From Allomyces arbusculus (Eukaryota; Blastocladiomycota; Blastocladiomycetes; Blastocladiales; Blastocladiaceae), in contig JADHYV010000077.1 of NCBI GenBank assembly GCA_027604705.1, forward strand, positions 1 through 64,000: a stretch of 64,000 bases of DNA, given 5' to 3'. Position 1 is the first letter of the stretch; each line of letters begins with the position of its first letter. The translations under genes were made by a program, and so were the position numbers. Positions 1-12,021 of this stretch are shown piece by piece. A model generated the notes under the pieces. That model did no database searches. It was not told where the DNA came from and saw nothing but the letters and a program-made list of their open reading frames with translations.

Positions 1-661
1 TCGCCGTCCGAGAAGAGCGTGCCGCGGAACTCGCCCGTGGGGCGGTAGTTGCCCCAGTTGTCGGAAATCGCGTACTCAACGGTCCAGTCCTTGGTCCAAC
101 CGTAGAGCGACAGGAACCCGCTGCCCTGCGGGCTGAACGTGCCCGAGTACCCCACGGCGCGCGTGAACGAGCCCGTGGGCCAGCCCTTGCCCGCAACAAC
201 GTCGCCGACGCCGTTCCACGTCGTCTTGTATTGCCCGCCCGGGCCCACCATCAGGGCCGCATGCCCGGGACTGTCCGTCCAGAGCGAGTACCACATGCCG
301 CTGTCGGTGCCGACGCCGTTCTTGGTAATGGTCTTCCATTGGGCAGCTGTGCAATGTAGTCACGAGCGAATCAGGGCGTTTACAATAGTAGAGATCGCGA
401 GGAAAATGACAGAGGCGACGCGGTGATTGTAAATAGAGTGGTGAGGCTCTTAGCGTCAGTGGGAGGAAGTGTGTAACGTGGCATGGACGGAAGGGCATGG
501 CCCAAATTGGCGGCAAGGATGCGGAATTTAGCGGGAAAATACAAACCCTTTTGCGCCGAGGTCGTTGGAGCCGCGAACGCTGGGTTGACCAGGGCCGCCA
601 CGAGCGTGACGATCGCAAGGAAGAGAGCAGCGGCGGCTGTGAAGGGAGTGGTCGAGGGCAT
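1..661 (-). CDS. GH11 endo-1,4-beta-xylanase, 3' end outside the window
   Basis: Secreted enzyme that would cleave beta-1,4-xylan. Exon 1 is about 661-547: ATG, then a signal peptide (MPSTTPFTAAAALFLAIVTL and a hydrophobic run ending near AFA|APTTS). A 200-bp intron (donor gtttgt, acceptor cag, about 546-347) joins in phase 1 to exon 2 from 346 down to base 1. Exon 2 shows the GH11 start (AAQWKTITKNG), the GxWYSLW strand, and the nucleophile block WTVEYAISDNWGNYRPTGEF, whose Glu is in place. The acid/base Glu and C-terminus lie beyond the edge. A complete paralogue with the same intron and signal peptide is at 29285-30216. In the nucleophile block this copy has VEYA where the paralogue has VEYY. 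Family call is firm; activity is inferred. Confidence 0.88.
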
Positions 662-1180
662 CGTTGCAGCCGGAGCGGAGGTGCGATGACTGTCATCGAG
701 GCAACGGGGGCGGCCCGAATTTATGGAGAGGACGCGAGCTCTGGGGGCGGCAATCAGGGACGTGTCGAGCTGCTGATCGTGCAGCGCCTGGGGCGCATGC
801 GGAGATGCGCGGGCGCGGTGACTAGTCAGGCGCAACTGAATGCTGTCGTCGTATGCAACGTTTCATTTTCATTAGATTCGGGTGGTGGTCATCTTGATCG
901 CGCAGGATATGGAAGGCTGTTTACTCACTCTCCATGCGCGTGTTCCTCAGCAGTCGTGCCTAGTTCGCCGCTCTCTGCCTTTGTCCGTTATTGGCGATGC
1001 CCTGTGTGGTTTGTCGTGATCCGGAGCACTCGATCTGTGTGTTTGCTTGAGGCGTCCGTTTCGCGCCCATGCCGGATCTGCGAGACCGAGATTGTCGTAT
1101 TGATTGTGGTTGCCTGCCGGATTGTTCCATGATTCGGCAGTCCTGCCAACTCCCCTCGAACCATGAACACCCGCCCACGC
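662..1180. repeat. Duplicated upstream region of the xylanase genes, copy 1
   Basis: Patches of this stretch match 30217-30775 in the same orientation. Examples are the block around the TATA-like box, a run containing tttcattttcatta at about 866 and 30490, and gaggcgtccgtttcgc at about 1050 and 30645. Together with the two xylanase genes this marks one segmental duplication whose non-coding part is diverging. Nothing in it looks coding. From 1181 to 1377 I see no supported feature. Confidence 0.7.
717..725 (-). promoter_or_regulatory. TATA-like box upstream of xylanase copy 1
   Basis: On the minus strand this reads CATAAATTC about 60 nt upstream of the xylanase ATG at 661. The equivalent site of the second xylanase (30274-30280) reads TATAAAT at nearly the same distance inside otherwise similar flanking sequence. 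The first base of this copy has drifted from the consensus. Role as core promoter is inferred from position and conservation. Confidence 0.45.
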
Positions 1181-1377
1181 CACACTCCATAAATTACACT
1201 TCGACGTGTATGCAAGAACCCTTCTCATGATTCAGCTCTCCTCCATGGTAACATTATGAGACCAGCCCTCTGTGATTCAAGTTTCATTCGTTCCGAGCAC
1301 GGCTGGGCCGGGCCATCTATCTCACCGAATGGCGGCACGTTCCCCTCGATGTTCTTTGAGAAAAAAGAGCCCAATAA

Positions 1378-1778
1378 GAGCATCTCCCACGGTGACGACT
1401 CAAACCAATGGTCAAACCCATTTCCAGCAGTCATAAAACCCCACGGTTTGGTCATTTCCAATTCTCGAGCCAAGTCTGCCAGAAACGCTTCGAGCCATGG
1501 TGCAGACGAAAACTTAGTGATGCCAACCTTGTCGGTCGTGCTGGCCGAGGCTGTGGAATGGTGGCGTCCTCGACCTTGGCTGCAGGTGGGACTCGTCGAG
1601 GCGTCAGCGGCGCCCGGCCAGGAAATTGCACGTAGTGCTTTTGATCGGTGCTATCGGGTCATCCAAAATGGCTCGCTCGATGACATTTGAGTCGCCCGGA
1701 TGGGTGGTGGATGAAAAAAGCCATCCATTCTCACCTGAAGCCAAATTAACCTTTGAGTCGGCACCGTGGGAGTTGCTC
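1378..1778 (+). mobile_element. MITE-like non-autonomous DNA transposon, copy 1 (401 bp)
   Basis: The left end reads GAGCATCTCCCACGGTG and the reverse complement of the right end reads GAGCAACTCCCACGGTG. The similarity continues into GACTCAAA, so the terminal inverted repeats are about 27 bp. The element is flanked on both sides by TAA (1375-1377 and 1779-1781). A 3-bp TWA target-site duplication is the known habit of PIF/Harbinger transposons. No transposase is present. A related, inverted and longer copy lies at 30961-31895. Family assignment is inference from ends and target site. Confidence 0.75.
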
Positions 1779-1781
1779 TAA

Positions 1782-2469
1782 CACGTTATTTAATATCGCA
1801 AGAGATGTTTCACTTCCTCAATTGACTTGCGAGGCTCAATCAAGAATAATCAAGCTTCTGTATCATTCATTTTCATCGAGCTCTTGCCAACAAGAGTCTC
1901 ATTTTGATCATCGCAGTTTATGCTGGCGCGGCGAGCACAAATGGACAGAGCTTGCGCGCACAAGGACGTGCAAAATTTATATAGTGTCAAGGCCAAGCGA
2001 GAGCCAAAGCCAGAGTCATGGCTATCTGGATTTGTAACTGACACTGCGATTGAAGTTGAACACAAAGCGAAGTCTTTGTCGCATGACACTTTTGACGAGC
2101 ATTTCCTGGATTCGCCGCGGTCCTCAACAATGCTGAAGCTGGCAATATGTCGAGCTAACTCTGCTTATCTTGTTCATTTACGAAACCGATGCGCAGAACC
2201 CGTCTTGTCCATGCTTGCCCGTTGCCAGGCCGCCGCAAATATGCATCCTCAGAGTCTCTTCAATCGCGGGTCTTGTATGAGGCTGCCCTCCATTGACGAT
2301 GCCTTGCCAAGAAGCGACGTCCATGAGCGATTCCTGCTGAACAATGCACAAACCGATAAACCACGTCCACGGGAGCTGAAGCAAGCCAACAAACCAGGGA
2401 TAGTAACAACTTGATTCCACTAAATCATTTAAACACAACGACAGCGAAATCAAATAGGTGACGGGCAAC
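1782..2469. other. Gene-poor intergenic stretch
   Basis: AT-richer than the neighbouring genes. Open frames on both strands here are short and show no recognisable domain, and I see no tandem or inverted repeat. Confidence 0.5.
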
Positions 2470-4739
2470 CTACGCTAAAAGTCCTCGTAACATTAGGACG
2501 GAAAAGCCCGGGCCAAAATACACCGCGCCACTAACGTCTCCATCCTTGAGAAGCGACGAATGCCCATGAACAGAGGCCTGCGACGAAAATAGAGCGCGCA
2601 ATTTAGCGTCGGAATCGATGCCCGAGTGGGGAGGAACATCAAGCAGGATGCGACGCGCGCTCATGGGATCGCCGAGCTGGAAATGCGCCTCGATCAACTA
2701 CATAAACAAATTGGTGTCCAAAATTCACGGCGGTCAACCATAGCACGCCGAAGAATACGTCATGCAGCGTCTCCACGTCGCCAAATCGACCCACGGGGTA
2801 GTCAACAGCCTTGTGCTGCTTGATGTGTGCGTGACGGGCCGGGTCGGAAAGCAAGTGGACATGTCAGGCATGCCACTCTGCAAACAGACGCTTGGCATCG
2901 TTCTTGCACACAAACGTCGAAGCTTCTATGTACCGAACGCCCCACCAAAATGCAAGCTTGGAGGACAAGAAGACTGCATGAGTGCATTGAGCATTTTGCG
3001 CGCTCGCTGGAGCTGTTCAGCTGGAGCTGTTCAGCTTAATCGAAGGTACCCTCGTGCCTTAAGGCTAACAAGTCTTGGTTGGAGAAGCGCATCTCCAGCT
3101 GTGACTGTGGCCCATTACCAGCACGCGCTGCCGAAATCTCTTGAAACGGGACATGGCAGGCCCGCCACCATGCCGGGCAACTTCCGCTTGAGGACAATCT
3201 TGTCGCTCAGTGGCAAACCGAGCGCGAGCATTTCCTCGGTGTAGCCAAGGGCGCGATCAAGCGCAGAATTCCCGAGGCGCGTTGTTCGCGCAATGAGGTT
3301 CAGGTAATAGCGAGGTTCACGCAGCATTCCAGACCGAATCATGTCGTCGTGAAGGTCACACATGACTTGAAACTTGCCCAGGGCTCAAAGGGCCTTAAAA
3401 TGGACTGTGTAGAGCCGCCAACCCCGCTCAGCCGATGGGACCTTTTCAAGATGCAGGCCAACAAGGGCAAGCGCCACTTGATCTCTGCCCGAAACATACA
3501 ATCGCTGGACAACCAAGGCTCGTGGAAACTTTTCGCCAGTTCGTGCGTAAACGAGCGCAATCAACGCTTCTGCCTGGTCATACACAAGACACTGTGCAAC
3601 TTGGCGACGAGCCCGGTCAATGATTTCATATCAAGGTCAGCACCTTGGTTCATTATGGCCTTGACCACGGCGACTGCAGCGAGTGGGCCATTTTGCGAAG
3701 TGGCTGCGCGGATGTATGCCCCGTTCATAGCCTGGTGGGAAAATGGCGACGGAATGAAACCAAGCCGGGCGGCGTCATTCATCACAGCGCGAATAGCTTT
3801 CACGCGATCTTTGCCCCACCGCCCACCCGTGGGTGCGCCCGAATAAGCAGCAGCATTCGCCAACAGTGTCTCAGTCATGCCAAACATTTTCCAAGAGACA
3901 CAATCCGTGGTCACAAGCGCATAGTAAATTTGCTCCGACTGTTGCAAGTATTCCACACCACCGGCGTTCATGTACGTCATGAGAAGACCCTCGAGAGTTT
4001 GCGTGGGCAACTTTTCCATGACTGGGACAATCATGTTGGCCAGTCTCTGGAGCGGATCAAGCACCGCCTTTGCTCGACGGCCCCCCACAGTAAATGCGGC
4101 CCGTTGCACCAAATGCGACGGGTCAAGGCAGTGAACAAAGTACTGAATCATGCCCTTGGCGCGAGCCAGACGACGAAGTAGGGCGACAAGCATTGCGTTC
4201 CAAGCATCCCACGAGTCCTCGTAGACTGGCGGAACAATGGTGAGGGCAATAGCAACTTCGTCGAGGCCATAGTAATGGCTCGTGATTGTGCGAGACTGGC
4301 CACGGCGAGCACCGCGCGGTGGGCGAGAGAAGACCAGCCGGTCAAACGGAATCTCCTCCACTGCAGAGAGTGCACGGGCCGATCCTTATTGCGTAATGCC
4401 GCAATATGCGGTGACCAAGCCAAATGCGGACCAAAGTCAACGTGCGTTACGGGTCGATGCAGGTGGCGAGGGCGCCGAGGCAAGCGCCAGTAATACATCA
4501 ACTTTGAGTGCACGCATATTCGAGGCAACATATGGATGGCTATTGGCGGCTGCCCACCGCAGCAAATGGCTCTTCTTGGCTGGCGCGAGACGAAACGCAA
4601 ACGCTGTCATAGGCGTCAAACGTGTGGTGTGAAGTTGACGGGGCGGCGGAGGCAGACAAGCATGTGCAGGGCTCGTCCGGGTCGCAAGTCGAACAAGCGG
4701 ACGAAGCATTGTTGATGGCGAGAACGGCAATGATAACAC
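2470..4739 (-). pseudogene. Decaying PPR-type mitochondrial protein gene
   Basis: Reads from 4739 downwards. The start looks like a mitochondrial presequence (MLRPLVRLATRTSPAH). A clean intron follows (gtaacg...ctgcag, about 4444-4367), then a long exon of helical repeats to about 3620. The frame then changes, through either a 45-bp intron or a shift. An in-frame TGA lies near 3383-3385. The last third is scattered over several frames; 2470-2697 reads LIEAHFQLGDPMSARRILLD. That tail matches LIEAYLRHGDAHSARRILVD of the intact gene at 59812-62367, and the piece at 3115-3363 (YYLNLIARTTRLG...LDRALG) matches YTTLIAITAEFIGLDRALAL there. A former PPR-like organellar RNA factor is the best reading; the 5' half could still be expressed. 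Confidence 0.68.
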
Positions 4740-4813
4740 TGTTTTGCTACAACTGGCGTCGGTTGTTAAGAATGTTTAGAGCGCTGTTGAGAAGTGCGCC
4801 GGAGAAGTGTGGT

Positions 4814-4858
4814 CACAGGACAAGGGTGGACACAGGACAAGGGTGGATACAGGACAAC
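4814..4858. repeat. 17-bp tandem repeat, about 2.6 copies
   Basis: The unit cacaggacaagggtgga occurs at 4814-4830 and again at 4831-4847, with a partial third copy to 4858. It lies just upstream of the decayed PPR gene. No function is apparent. Confidence 0.8.
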
Positions 4859-6073
4859 TGTTGATCAGAGCATGCACTTCGATGTGTTGCGCAGCGCATG
4901 GCCCACAGTCCGACAACACTGCAACCCACGACAGACCCTCCATCCATTCGGTTCAGCGCACAATCGCGACCCAGATGGCGATGCCGTCCGACCAGGCTGA
5001 CCAAACTTGATTTTGAATGTGCTGCTCAGTCATGGCGTTTGACGGCCTCACCCCTGCCCTCCGCTCCGCGGTTGCCTTGTGGTCGTTTTGGTCTTGGAAT
5101 GGCGGCACGTCATCCAATTGCACTCGATTTCCTATCAGTAGCCGATGTGCTTCAGTGCGTGAGAAATACACCTGAGATCGTGTTGCCTCCACAGGAATGG
5201 AGAAACATGGCGAGGCATGACGCTCCTGAATCGCACGAAGAGTAGGGACGACTGTAATCCTCACCGCTGATACTTTCCCGATGCCTCGAGACATGACGCA
5301 CGCTGTCAGACTGTGGCCGTCCTTCAGCGCCCTCTGGTGCAGTCATGTATGTGGTCGCATCGCGAGCCGCGACGCCTGGGTATCATCCGATATCGGTCGG
5401 CTTGGGATCGTGGTTTCCCTCCAATCCACTGGCCGGCGCATCCAACGCGCCGCCGCAGTTTAGCGGCCTCGACACCGATGCGACCGAACCGAATTTGATG
5501 GCGCGCGCTCACCAGCATGCGTTCACCGGACGGCTCCTCTACAATGCAGAGCGGCCGTCGTGTAAGAGTGCCCCTTGATGATTGAATTGCCCTCGATATT
5601 TTCACGCTTCTCCGCCTGGACAAGTCTCAGTAACAGTTGGTTTGGTGCCCAGAATGGTTGGACTACCTTTGCGTTCGACGACCAACGACCAAACGCATCG
5701 CCCCAGTGCCGCACCCCTCTCTTTTTCCAGCAAAAATGAAGCCGAAACCATAGCCAAATGTATGTACGAGCGTGGAACTGCACCGCAACGCCACCAACGA
5801 ATCCAACCACCGAAACCGAAACCACAAACCATAAACCGAAACCGAAACCGAAACCGAAACCGCAAACCAACCAACCAACCGCCAAACGAACCGCAACCAC
5901 GCGCGCGCGGGGCGATCCGCCGCCAGCGTCAGCCGCCGGCCGGCCGACGCGAACCGGCCTTCGCCGCCCCGAGTCTCTCGCTCCACACCAACCCTCAACC
6001 GCCAAGTCCGACGAAAAAAAAAATACTCAGTTTGCTCTTCCTACCCCATCCCCCTCCTTCCCCCGCATCCTTG
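4859..6073. other. Intergenic region with a CCGAAA simple repeat
   Basis: No supported gene. About five units of ccgaaa stand at 5834-5862 and are followed by ccaa repeats. The open frames crossing this region encode biased Arg/Pro/Thr text created by the repeat and end without a recognisable domain. The stretch lies downstream of the PP2A gene. Confidence 0.5.
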
Positions 6074-8869
6074 TCACTCGCTAGCGCCGGGCCCGCCCGG
6101 CACCGATCCGCCGGCATTCGCCTTGGACTGAATCACGTCGTCGAGCGACTTGTGCCGCGACAGTTCCGAGAGCACCGTTTCGTCCACGGGCAGCACCGAC
6201 TTGCGGCGGAACCGCGGCGGCGTGATCTTCCCGCCGGGCGCGTCCTGGATCGCCGTGTGCAGGTCGTCGGCCTCGCGGTCTTCGGGCGCGTCGGCGTCTG
6301 GCGACATGGGCAGCGGCGAAATGGCTACATGGGCGGAGGTGAGCGAAAGGTTGGAGGGGAGCGGCGGGGTAGGGCGGTGGGTGGGGTGGGGGGACGTACA
6401 CATGGGCGTGGTCGGCGACGCGTCAAACTCGCCGTGGTGCTTGGCGAAATGCGGGTTGGCTGCCGGCACCTTGATGGCATTGGCTTGCGCCATGTGCTCA
6501 ATCTTGACCCAGGCCTCTTCGCGCTCCTTTTGCTTCTTGCGCTCGCTACGTTGCGGTGAACGCCGGGAGGAGAGTGAGCACGGGCTCGTGCGCGTCGGGG
6601 AGGAGAAGAAAAGGACTTACATCTGGCGCTGCTGCTTGTACTTGTTCGTGCACTCGTCGAACAGTTTGGGACTGATTTCCATGAACAGCTTGAGTGCGTT
6701 GTAGACGAGCCCGTGGATGGTCCTATCCGACGACGACAAGAAGGAGCGAGAACGCAAGTCAACCGACCGAAACGCGCACTACCAACAATAGCGCCGCCAA
6801 GACGTACCGGTTCCAGTGCGACTTGGAGTTGCGGTAGAGCGACGAGAACATGAGCGGCAAGATGACGGCCACGTTCTCCGAGATCAGGTTCACAATATAC
6901 TCGTTGTTCCAGTAATACAGCGCACGCTCGGCCACCTGGAAGTGCTGCGACGAGACGCACTTGGCGATGTGCGTGAAGAGCGGCACCTGCACCTTCTGAA
7001 ACTCGACCGGGTCGATAATGTCGAGGATCTCCTCAATCTCATTCAGGAACATGACTTCCTTGGGCGAGTTCATCTTGGGCCAGAACCGCAGCAGACCGAG
7101 CACGACCTCGGACGTGAGCGACGGATCCTTCTCGAGGAACTGCACGACGCAGTACGCGAGCTGCGGGTGGTAGAGCCCGAGCGACTTGGCTTTGTGCAAC
7201 GGAATCAGGACCTTCGACAGGAACACCTTGTGCTCTTCCTTGAGCGGCACGGCAAACCCGTTGATAATCGACCCGAGAATCTCGAGCAGTTCGGCAATGC
7301 CGTTGTGCTTTTCGTTCTCGTAGACGAAATGGAAAAACACGTGGTTGATGGACCGCCGAATAAACGCACGCAGGTTCAAAAACTTGCCGTAGACGCGGTG
7401 CAGCGTCGTTTTCAGGAAATCGCGCTCGCGCGGGTCCTCCGAGTCGAAGAGGTCGAGCAGCTGCAGGACAAAGTGCTGGTCAATGTACCGCTTGGCGAAC
7501 GTCGGGTTGAAGTCGGGCGACTCGATGAACCGCAAAAAGAACTCGTAGACAATTTGCAGGTGCGGCCAGGCGGCTTCCAACACGGGCTCGTCCTCTTCCG
7601 GATCGAACGCATCGCCCGACGGGTTCACTTGCGGGGGTATTGTGCGGAACAAGTTGCAGGCAAACTGAACAAGGCGGTGCGTGAGGAAGTGGGTGAGTGC
7701 CGGTGCAGGGGGTGGCGCTGGAGTGAGAACACCAGTGGCCGGAAAATTCAGCAACGAACCATCGAGAACACGGCAGGGTATACTTCCTCGGTGATGACGC
7801 CGCGGTTGGTCGTGATGTAGTCGACGAGCTCGGTGAGCGTCACGCGCTTGACTTCCTTGCCCTTGAGGTCGCTCGTCGCGTCCGAAAAATCAAACATGAT
7901 GTGGCACTGCTGCAGCTTGCGCACAAACAGGCCCGTGCGCTCATGCGCGAGCACCTCTAGATGATCGATCGATATGAGCACTTCCGGATCCCATCGATGA
8001 TCACCACCTCCCGCCATCAGTTTCAACGTACCGCGGAAGTTGGGCAACTTCTCAAACTCGACATGCTCGGAGGAATGGAACCTCGATGACCGCTGCCGCT
8101 TGGGCAGTTTCGACACGGGGATCCCATCCTTGCTGGCGTTGCCGGCCTTGAGCCGCGAAATCGGCCCGGCGCGCGGCACGTCCTTTGGCGCCGTCTCCAT
8201 GGGCATCAGGCCACCACCACCACCTGTCGTGGGCGACGCGAGTTTCTGCTGCTGTAGAACGGGACCGGACGCGGACGTGCCGGCAGCCGTATAGAGCGTC
8301 GGGACCGGGTGCGCGGGCGCGCCGGCGTGCCCGAGGGCCACGGTCTTGAGCGAGTTGGTGGTAGGCGACTAGGTCAGTCTCCAGTGTCAGCAATCGTCCG
8401 CACAATGTCGCCCAATTCGCGGTTATGAGGGTAGGTACCTCGAGGTTATTCTTCCCGACGGGCGAGTCGAGGTCGGTCGTAAGCTGCAGTCCAGCCGCGC
8501 GCTTATCCGCGGCAACACCGACAATCCCGGCGACCGATGCGGGCGGGCCAGCGACAACGGCGCCCTTGACAACGGCGGGCGCCGGGTGCGCGAGCGCGCT
8601 CGCGGCCGCGGCCGAGGCCTTGGCGAGCTGTTGCGCGTCGGAAAAGTGCTGCGGCGCGTTACCGACGCTCTTGGCGCTCGTGGGCGACGGCGCGGGCGAA
8701 CTGGATGAGGACGAGGTCGAGTCGGCAGACGAGTTGCTCTTGCTGCGGTACAGCTTGGCGATCGAAAGGGGACGGTCAGTCGGGGGGGGGGGGGGGGAGA
8801 GGGCAAACGCGACGGATCAGGGGAGTTTGATGAATTGGTACTTACGACACGGTTCTTCAGCCCTTTCAT
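6074..8869 (-). CDS. RTS1: PP2A regulatory subunit B56 (B') family
   Basis: Directs protein phosphatase 2A to substrates. About seven exons: 8869-8846, 8753-8439, 8368-7760, 7664-6808, 6722-6621, about 6547-6400 and about 6310-6074, with canonical GT-AG ends and matching phases for introns 1-4. The N-terminus is Ser/Ala-rich and low complexity. The B56 HEAT-repeat core is plain: [95 protein letters not shown], then [10 protein letters not shown]. The exon 5/6 junction does not keep phase with canonical sites; a GC dinucleotide near 6540 is the likely cause. Intron 1 carries a 16-base homopolymer (8782-8797). The last intron is stopless and in frame. Divergent from the gene at 9994. Confidence 0.95.
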
Positions 8870-9993
8870 GATGCTTTAGGCACGCGTCAGGCGGGCACGG
8901 ACGAGCACGGCAGCGGGCAGTGCGCTCGACACGAGCCAGCCGAGGCGGGGCGAGCGGCGGGGGGCAGGCACCGACGTGAGGGCGGGTCGCAGGTTGCGCG
9001 CGATCAAGCGCACGGATCAGGGCGACGGCACGCGAACCGACCGCGCAAACGAATTACGACGAAATAAAGCGGAGGGGTGCGGGCGCCGGATTGGATCGCG
9101 TGCGCACGGCGTGCAGCGGTGCGAGCGGCCACGGCCTCGGTTCTCCTTGGCGCGGAGGCGGGCACGGGGTGCGCGCGGCGCGGATCCGGGTAGACACGCT
9201 GCTTGCGCGCCGAATGCAGGAAGTGGGCGGGCGCGAGCTGGCCGTGGTGGGCCAGGCGAGTACGCGGCGTACGGGACTTGCGTGACGACGACTTGGCCGG
9301 CGAGAACAGAGCACGGCGGCCAATGAGGGGGGGCAGGCGCGATCGAACGGGTGCACCCGGTGGAGGGCAGCCGTAGCAACAGCAACAGTGGCGGCGGCAG
9401 GGGCAGGAGCGTTTCAACGAGCCCCGAGCGGAGATGCGCGCGGCGACGGGACGGACGGTCAGCGTGGTGGCCGACGGCAGAGGTGACGGTCGGACAAGAG
9501 TAAATCGCGGGAGACGTTGCGTTGCGCCCGAGCAGCAGGCAAGTGCTGGAAAAGGTCGAAAACACCGGCCGAAAGAGAAGCCATGGGCGCAAGTGGCTTG
9601 ACCGCACTGGCGGAACCGCCGGTCACGGGACCGCGCCAGAAAGCACCTGGGAAAGCGGTGCAGAAACAGCTCTGAAAAGCGCGCTCCACTTCGCTGGCGT
9701 CAGCGCATGAGACAGTCCACGATATGGTCAGTCATACAGGATCATTTACCGTGATTTACAGTCGCACTGGTCGCGCTGTCCCCGCGCATCGCGACCGGCT
9801 ATCCTCCACGACCTGGTCGACCTGCCCGCCGCCAACTTGCTGCAATCTGCACAAATTGATCTTGCGCACTGTCTCCACCCGCCAACCCGCCGCTACGGCT
9901 CCCCGGAAGGGCTGCTTGGCTGGCACCAACTCGCTTGGCCGGCACCATCTTGCTTGGCCAACTTGCACCTCGACGCATGGCCCGACCGTGACC
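8870..9993. promoter_or_regulatory. Shared region between divergent PP2A B56 and C11orf65-like genes
   Basis: 1.1 kb of very GC-rich DNA between two head-to-head start codons (8869 minus, 9994 plus). The open frames here on both strands are Arg/Pro-rich and lack domains, so they look like high-GC artefacts. I see no convincing TATA box. The 3' part is probably the 5' UTR of the plus-strand gene. Confidence 0.4.
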
Positions 9994-11557
9994 ATGGCCA
10001 CCAGCTTTCTTGCCGCGACAATGCCCGCGCACGCCGTCGCGCAGTCGTCGCATTCGCTGGCCACTACCGCGAGCACCGCGCGCGCCGCTGGCGTGCCCAT
10101 CCCCGACACGTCGAGCACGTTCGGTAGCGCCGACACCGACAGCCCCAGCACCGCCCAAGGCCGCGATAGCCCCGACGTCAAGCACTTGATCCGGCTCTCG
10201 ATCCGGACTGCGCGGTCGGCCCTGTCGCCCGAGCATCGCACGCGCCGCAGCACGCTGGGCTCGGTCCCGTCGTCAGCGGCACCCACTCGAGGTCACCCGC
10301 ACGCCCTGGCGACCGACCGCGGCAGTTCGGCTGGATCGGCGAGCGGAGGATGGCGCGCGGCGTTGGGTGCCGAAGGCGCCGCTCATGGATTGTACGCGTC
10401 TCGGCTCTTGTCAACTCGCGGCAAATGGCTTGATGTGACCTATTTCCCTGGTCTTCAAAAGCTAGCTTCTACGCTGACGATCGTGTCCAGGCGTGCCGTA
10501 CGATCTGGCGCGCGTGGGTTTCGTTTCGCAACCGACGCATCTTTCAGCGGCTCACGAACTTGCTGCTGCGCTCGGTACGCTCGCTACCGGTTGTCGGATA
10601 GGGTTGGGCGTCCAGTGCTGACAATTTCTTGTTCTGACGCGACAGGAAACCTCGCTCACGCTGCACTTGCTCAAGCGGCTCAGCCCCATGGAAGCGCAGC
10701 TCCTGCGCGACCCCGTATCCCACGCGCGCATTCGCTTCCGGTACCCCATTTCGGTTCCCCATCCCCACACTCACCACCCCACAACTCACCCCCCTCCTTC
10801 TCCATCTAGTTTCGGCGGCCCCACTTTCCCCCCGGACGTCATGTACAAAGTCTCGACCCGCGGAGTGGCCGTGCACTACCTCAGTGGCCAACAGGCGCTC
10901 GCGCCCGACACGCAGGCCGCGCGCGACGCCTGGACCCTCATGGGGAATCCGCGGTACCAGGCGACCGCCGTCGCCGACGACTTGGCCATTCACTACCACC
11001 GGTCGCCGCAGTCGCTCGTGATTTCCGACCCGATGCAGATCACTTCGCGCCGCGACCACGTGCGGTACTTGGCGGGACTCGATACGCGCGCGCCCGAACT
11101 GGGTGGGCGCGCGAACGGGTGGCGGAGGTTGGATGGGGTGCATTCGTGGGCCGAGGCGGTGGGGCGAGTGCGGGGGAGGGGGAGGGGGAGGGTGCGCAAA
11201 CCGCGGCCGATGGGCGACGCGCCGCGGGCGGTCGAGGAGGACACGGCGGTTGTCGCGCGCGTCCGGCCAATGTCGCAGGGCGCGAAAGTCGTGTCTCGCG
11301 CGGACCGCGAAAAGCAGCGCCGGATCAAGCAGATTGAGCGGCTGCGCGCGCTGTACATGGCGGATGGCGCAAGGGTCGTGCGGGACGCGCACACGCAGCC
11401 GGTCGCGACGCGGTCGGTGAGTGCGGCGTTGCCTGGTGCAGAATTCGAAGACGATGACGATGAGGAGGGCGCAGAGGGGGACGGGGTGGGCGAGGGCGCG
11501 TTTGATACGCTGTTTGCGTGGTCGAATACGCTCGATATTGACGACTATAACTTTTGA
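9994..11557 (+). CDS. C11orf65-like IQ-motif protein (MFI family)
   Basis: Four exons: 9994-10391, 10466-10574, 10646-10740, 10810-11557, all GT-AG with matching phases; the start is in good context (accATGg). After a Ser/Ala/Thr-rich N-terminus, exon 2 gives an IQ-like helix (VQACRTIWRAWVSFRNRRIF). Exons 3-4 give LLKRLSPMEAQLLRD...HARIRFRFGGPTFPPDVMYK, then GRANGWRRL, a basic coiled region and an acidic tail ending in DTLFAWSNTLDIDDYNF. Order and motifs match the animal C11orf65 proteins, which are linked to mitochondrial fission and are widespread in ciliated eukaryotes. Family call is from memory of these motifs; role here is unknown. The third intron (69 bp) is stopless and in frame. Confidence 0.72.
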
Positions 11558-12021
11558 CTTGGGCGGTGGGTGGAGAAGGTGGAGGAGATTGGAATGGAAT
11601 TGGAATGAAGTGACGGGTTGCTCGTGACTTGTATGGAGCGAAGTGTATTACCAGCGCACGCGACAGCTGGGGTATCGATCGTTCTCCACGACATGGGCAG
11701 TCACCCAGCGTGATGATCCTCTCAACGGTCGCGGCCGGGCCGTGAAACACGTTCGAGACACGCCGGATTGATGTTCGAGTGTAGGCCAAACGGGAGCCCC
11801 CGAGCGAGCAAGTGTCGGTCGAGCAACTTGCCGATTGCACAACAAATCCAATGGACACGCGAAATGAATATTGAAAAATGATTGCGAAGCAGAGATGCCA
11901 TCAAAAGAGGATCCGACCATCAGTCTCCCTCCTCCTCCTTCCCTCTTTCCATCAAAACCAAATCAGTCCCGGCAGTCAGTCCCTCTCTCCACCTTTCCAT
12001 CCTAGACCTTTCTCTCTCCTC
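11558..12021. other. Intergenic space between convergent genes
   Basis: Separates the ends of the C11orf65-like gene and the mucin gene. It contains a CT-rich stretch at about 11925-12015. No supported gene. Confidence 0.5.

Noticed and set aside
5834-5862. Telomere-like array (CCGAAA)n
   Set aside because: Only about five units, internal between genes, and not a known telomere unit for fungi.
5582-6559. 325-codon plus-strand frame
   Set aside because: Crosses the CCGAAA repeat and then runs antisense to PP2A B56; no domain.
8976-9607. Arg/Pro-rich frames on both strands upstream of PP2A B56
   Set aside because: High-GC artefacts in a shared promoter region with no domain or splice support.
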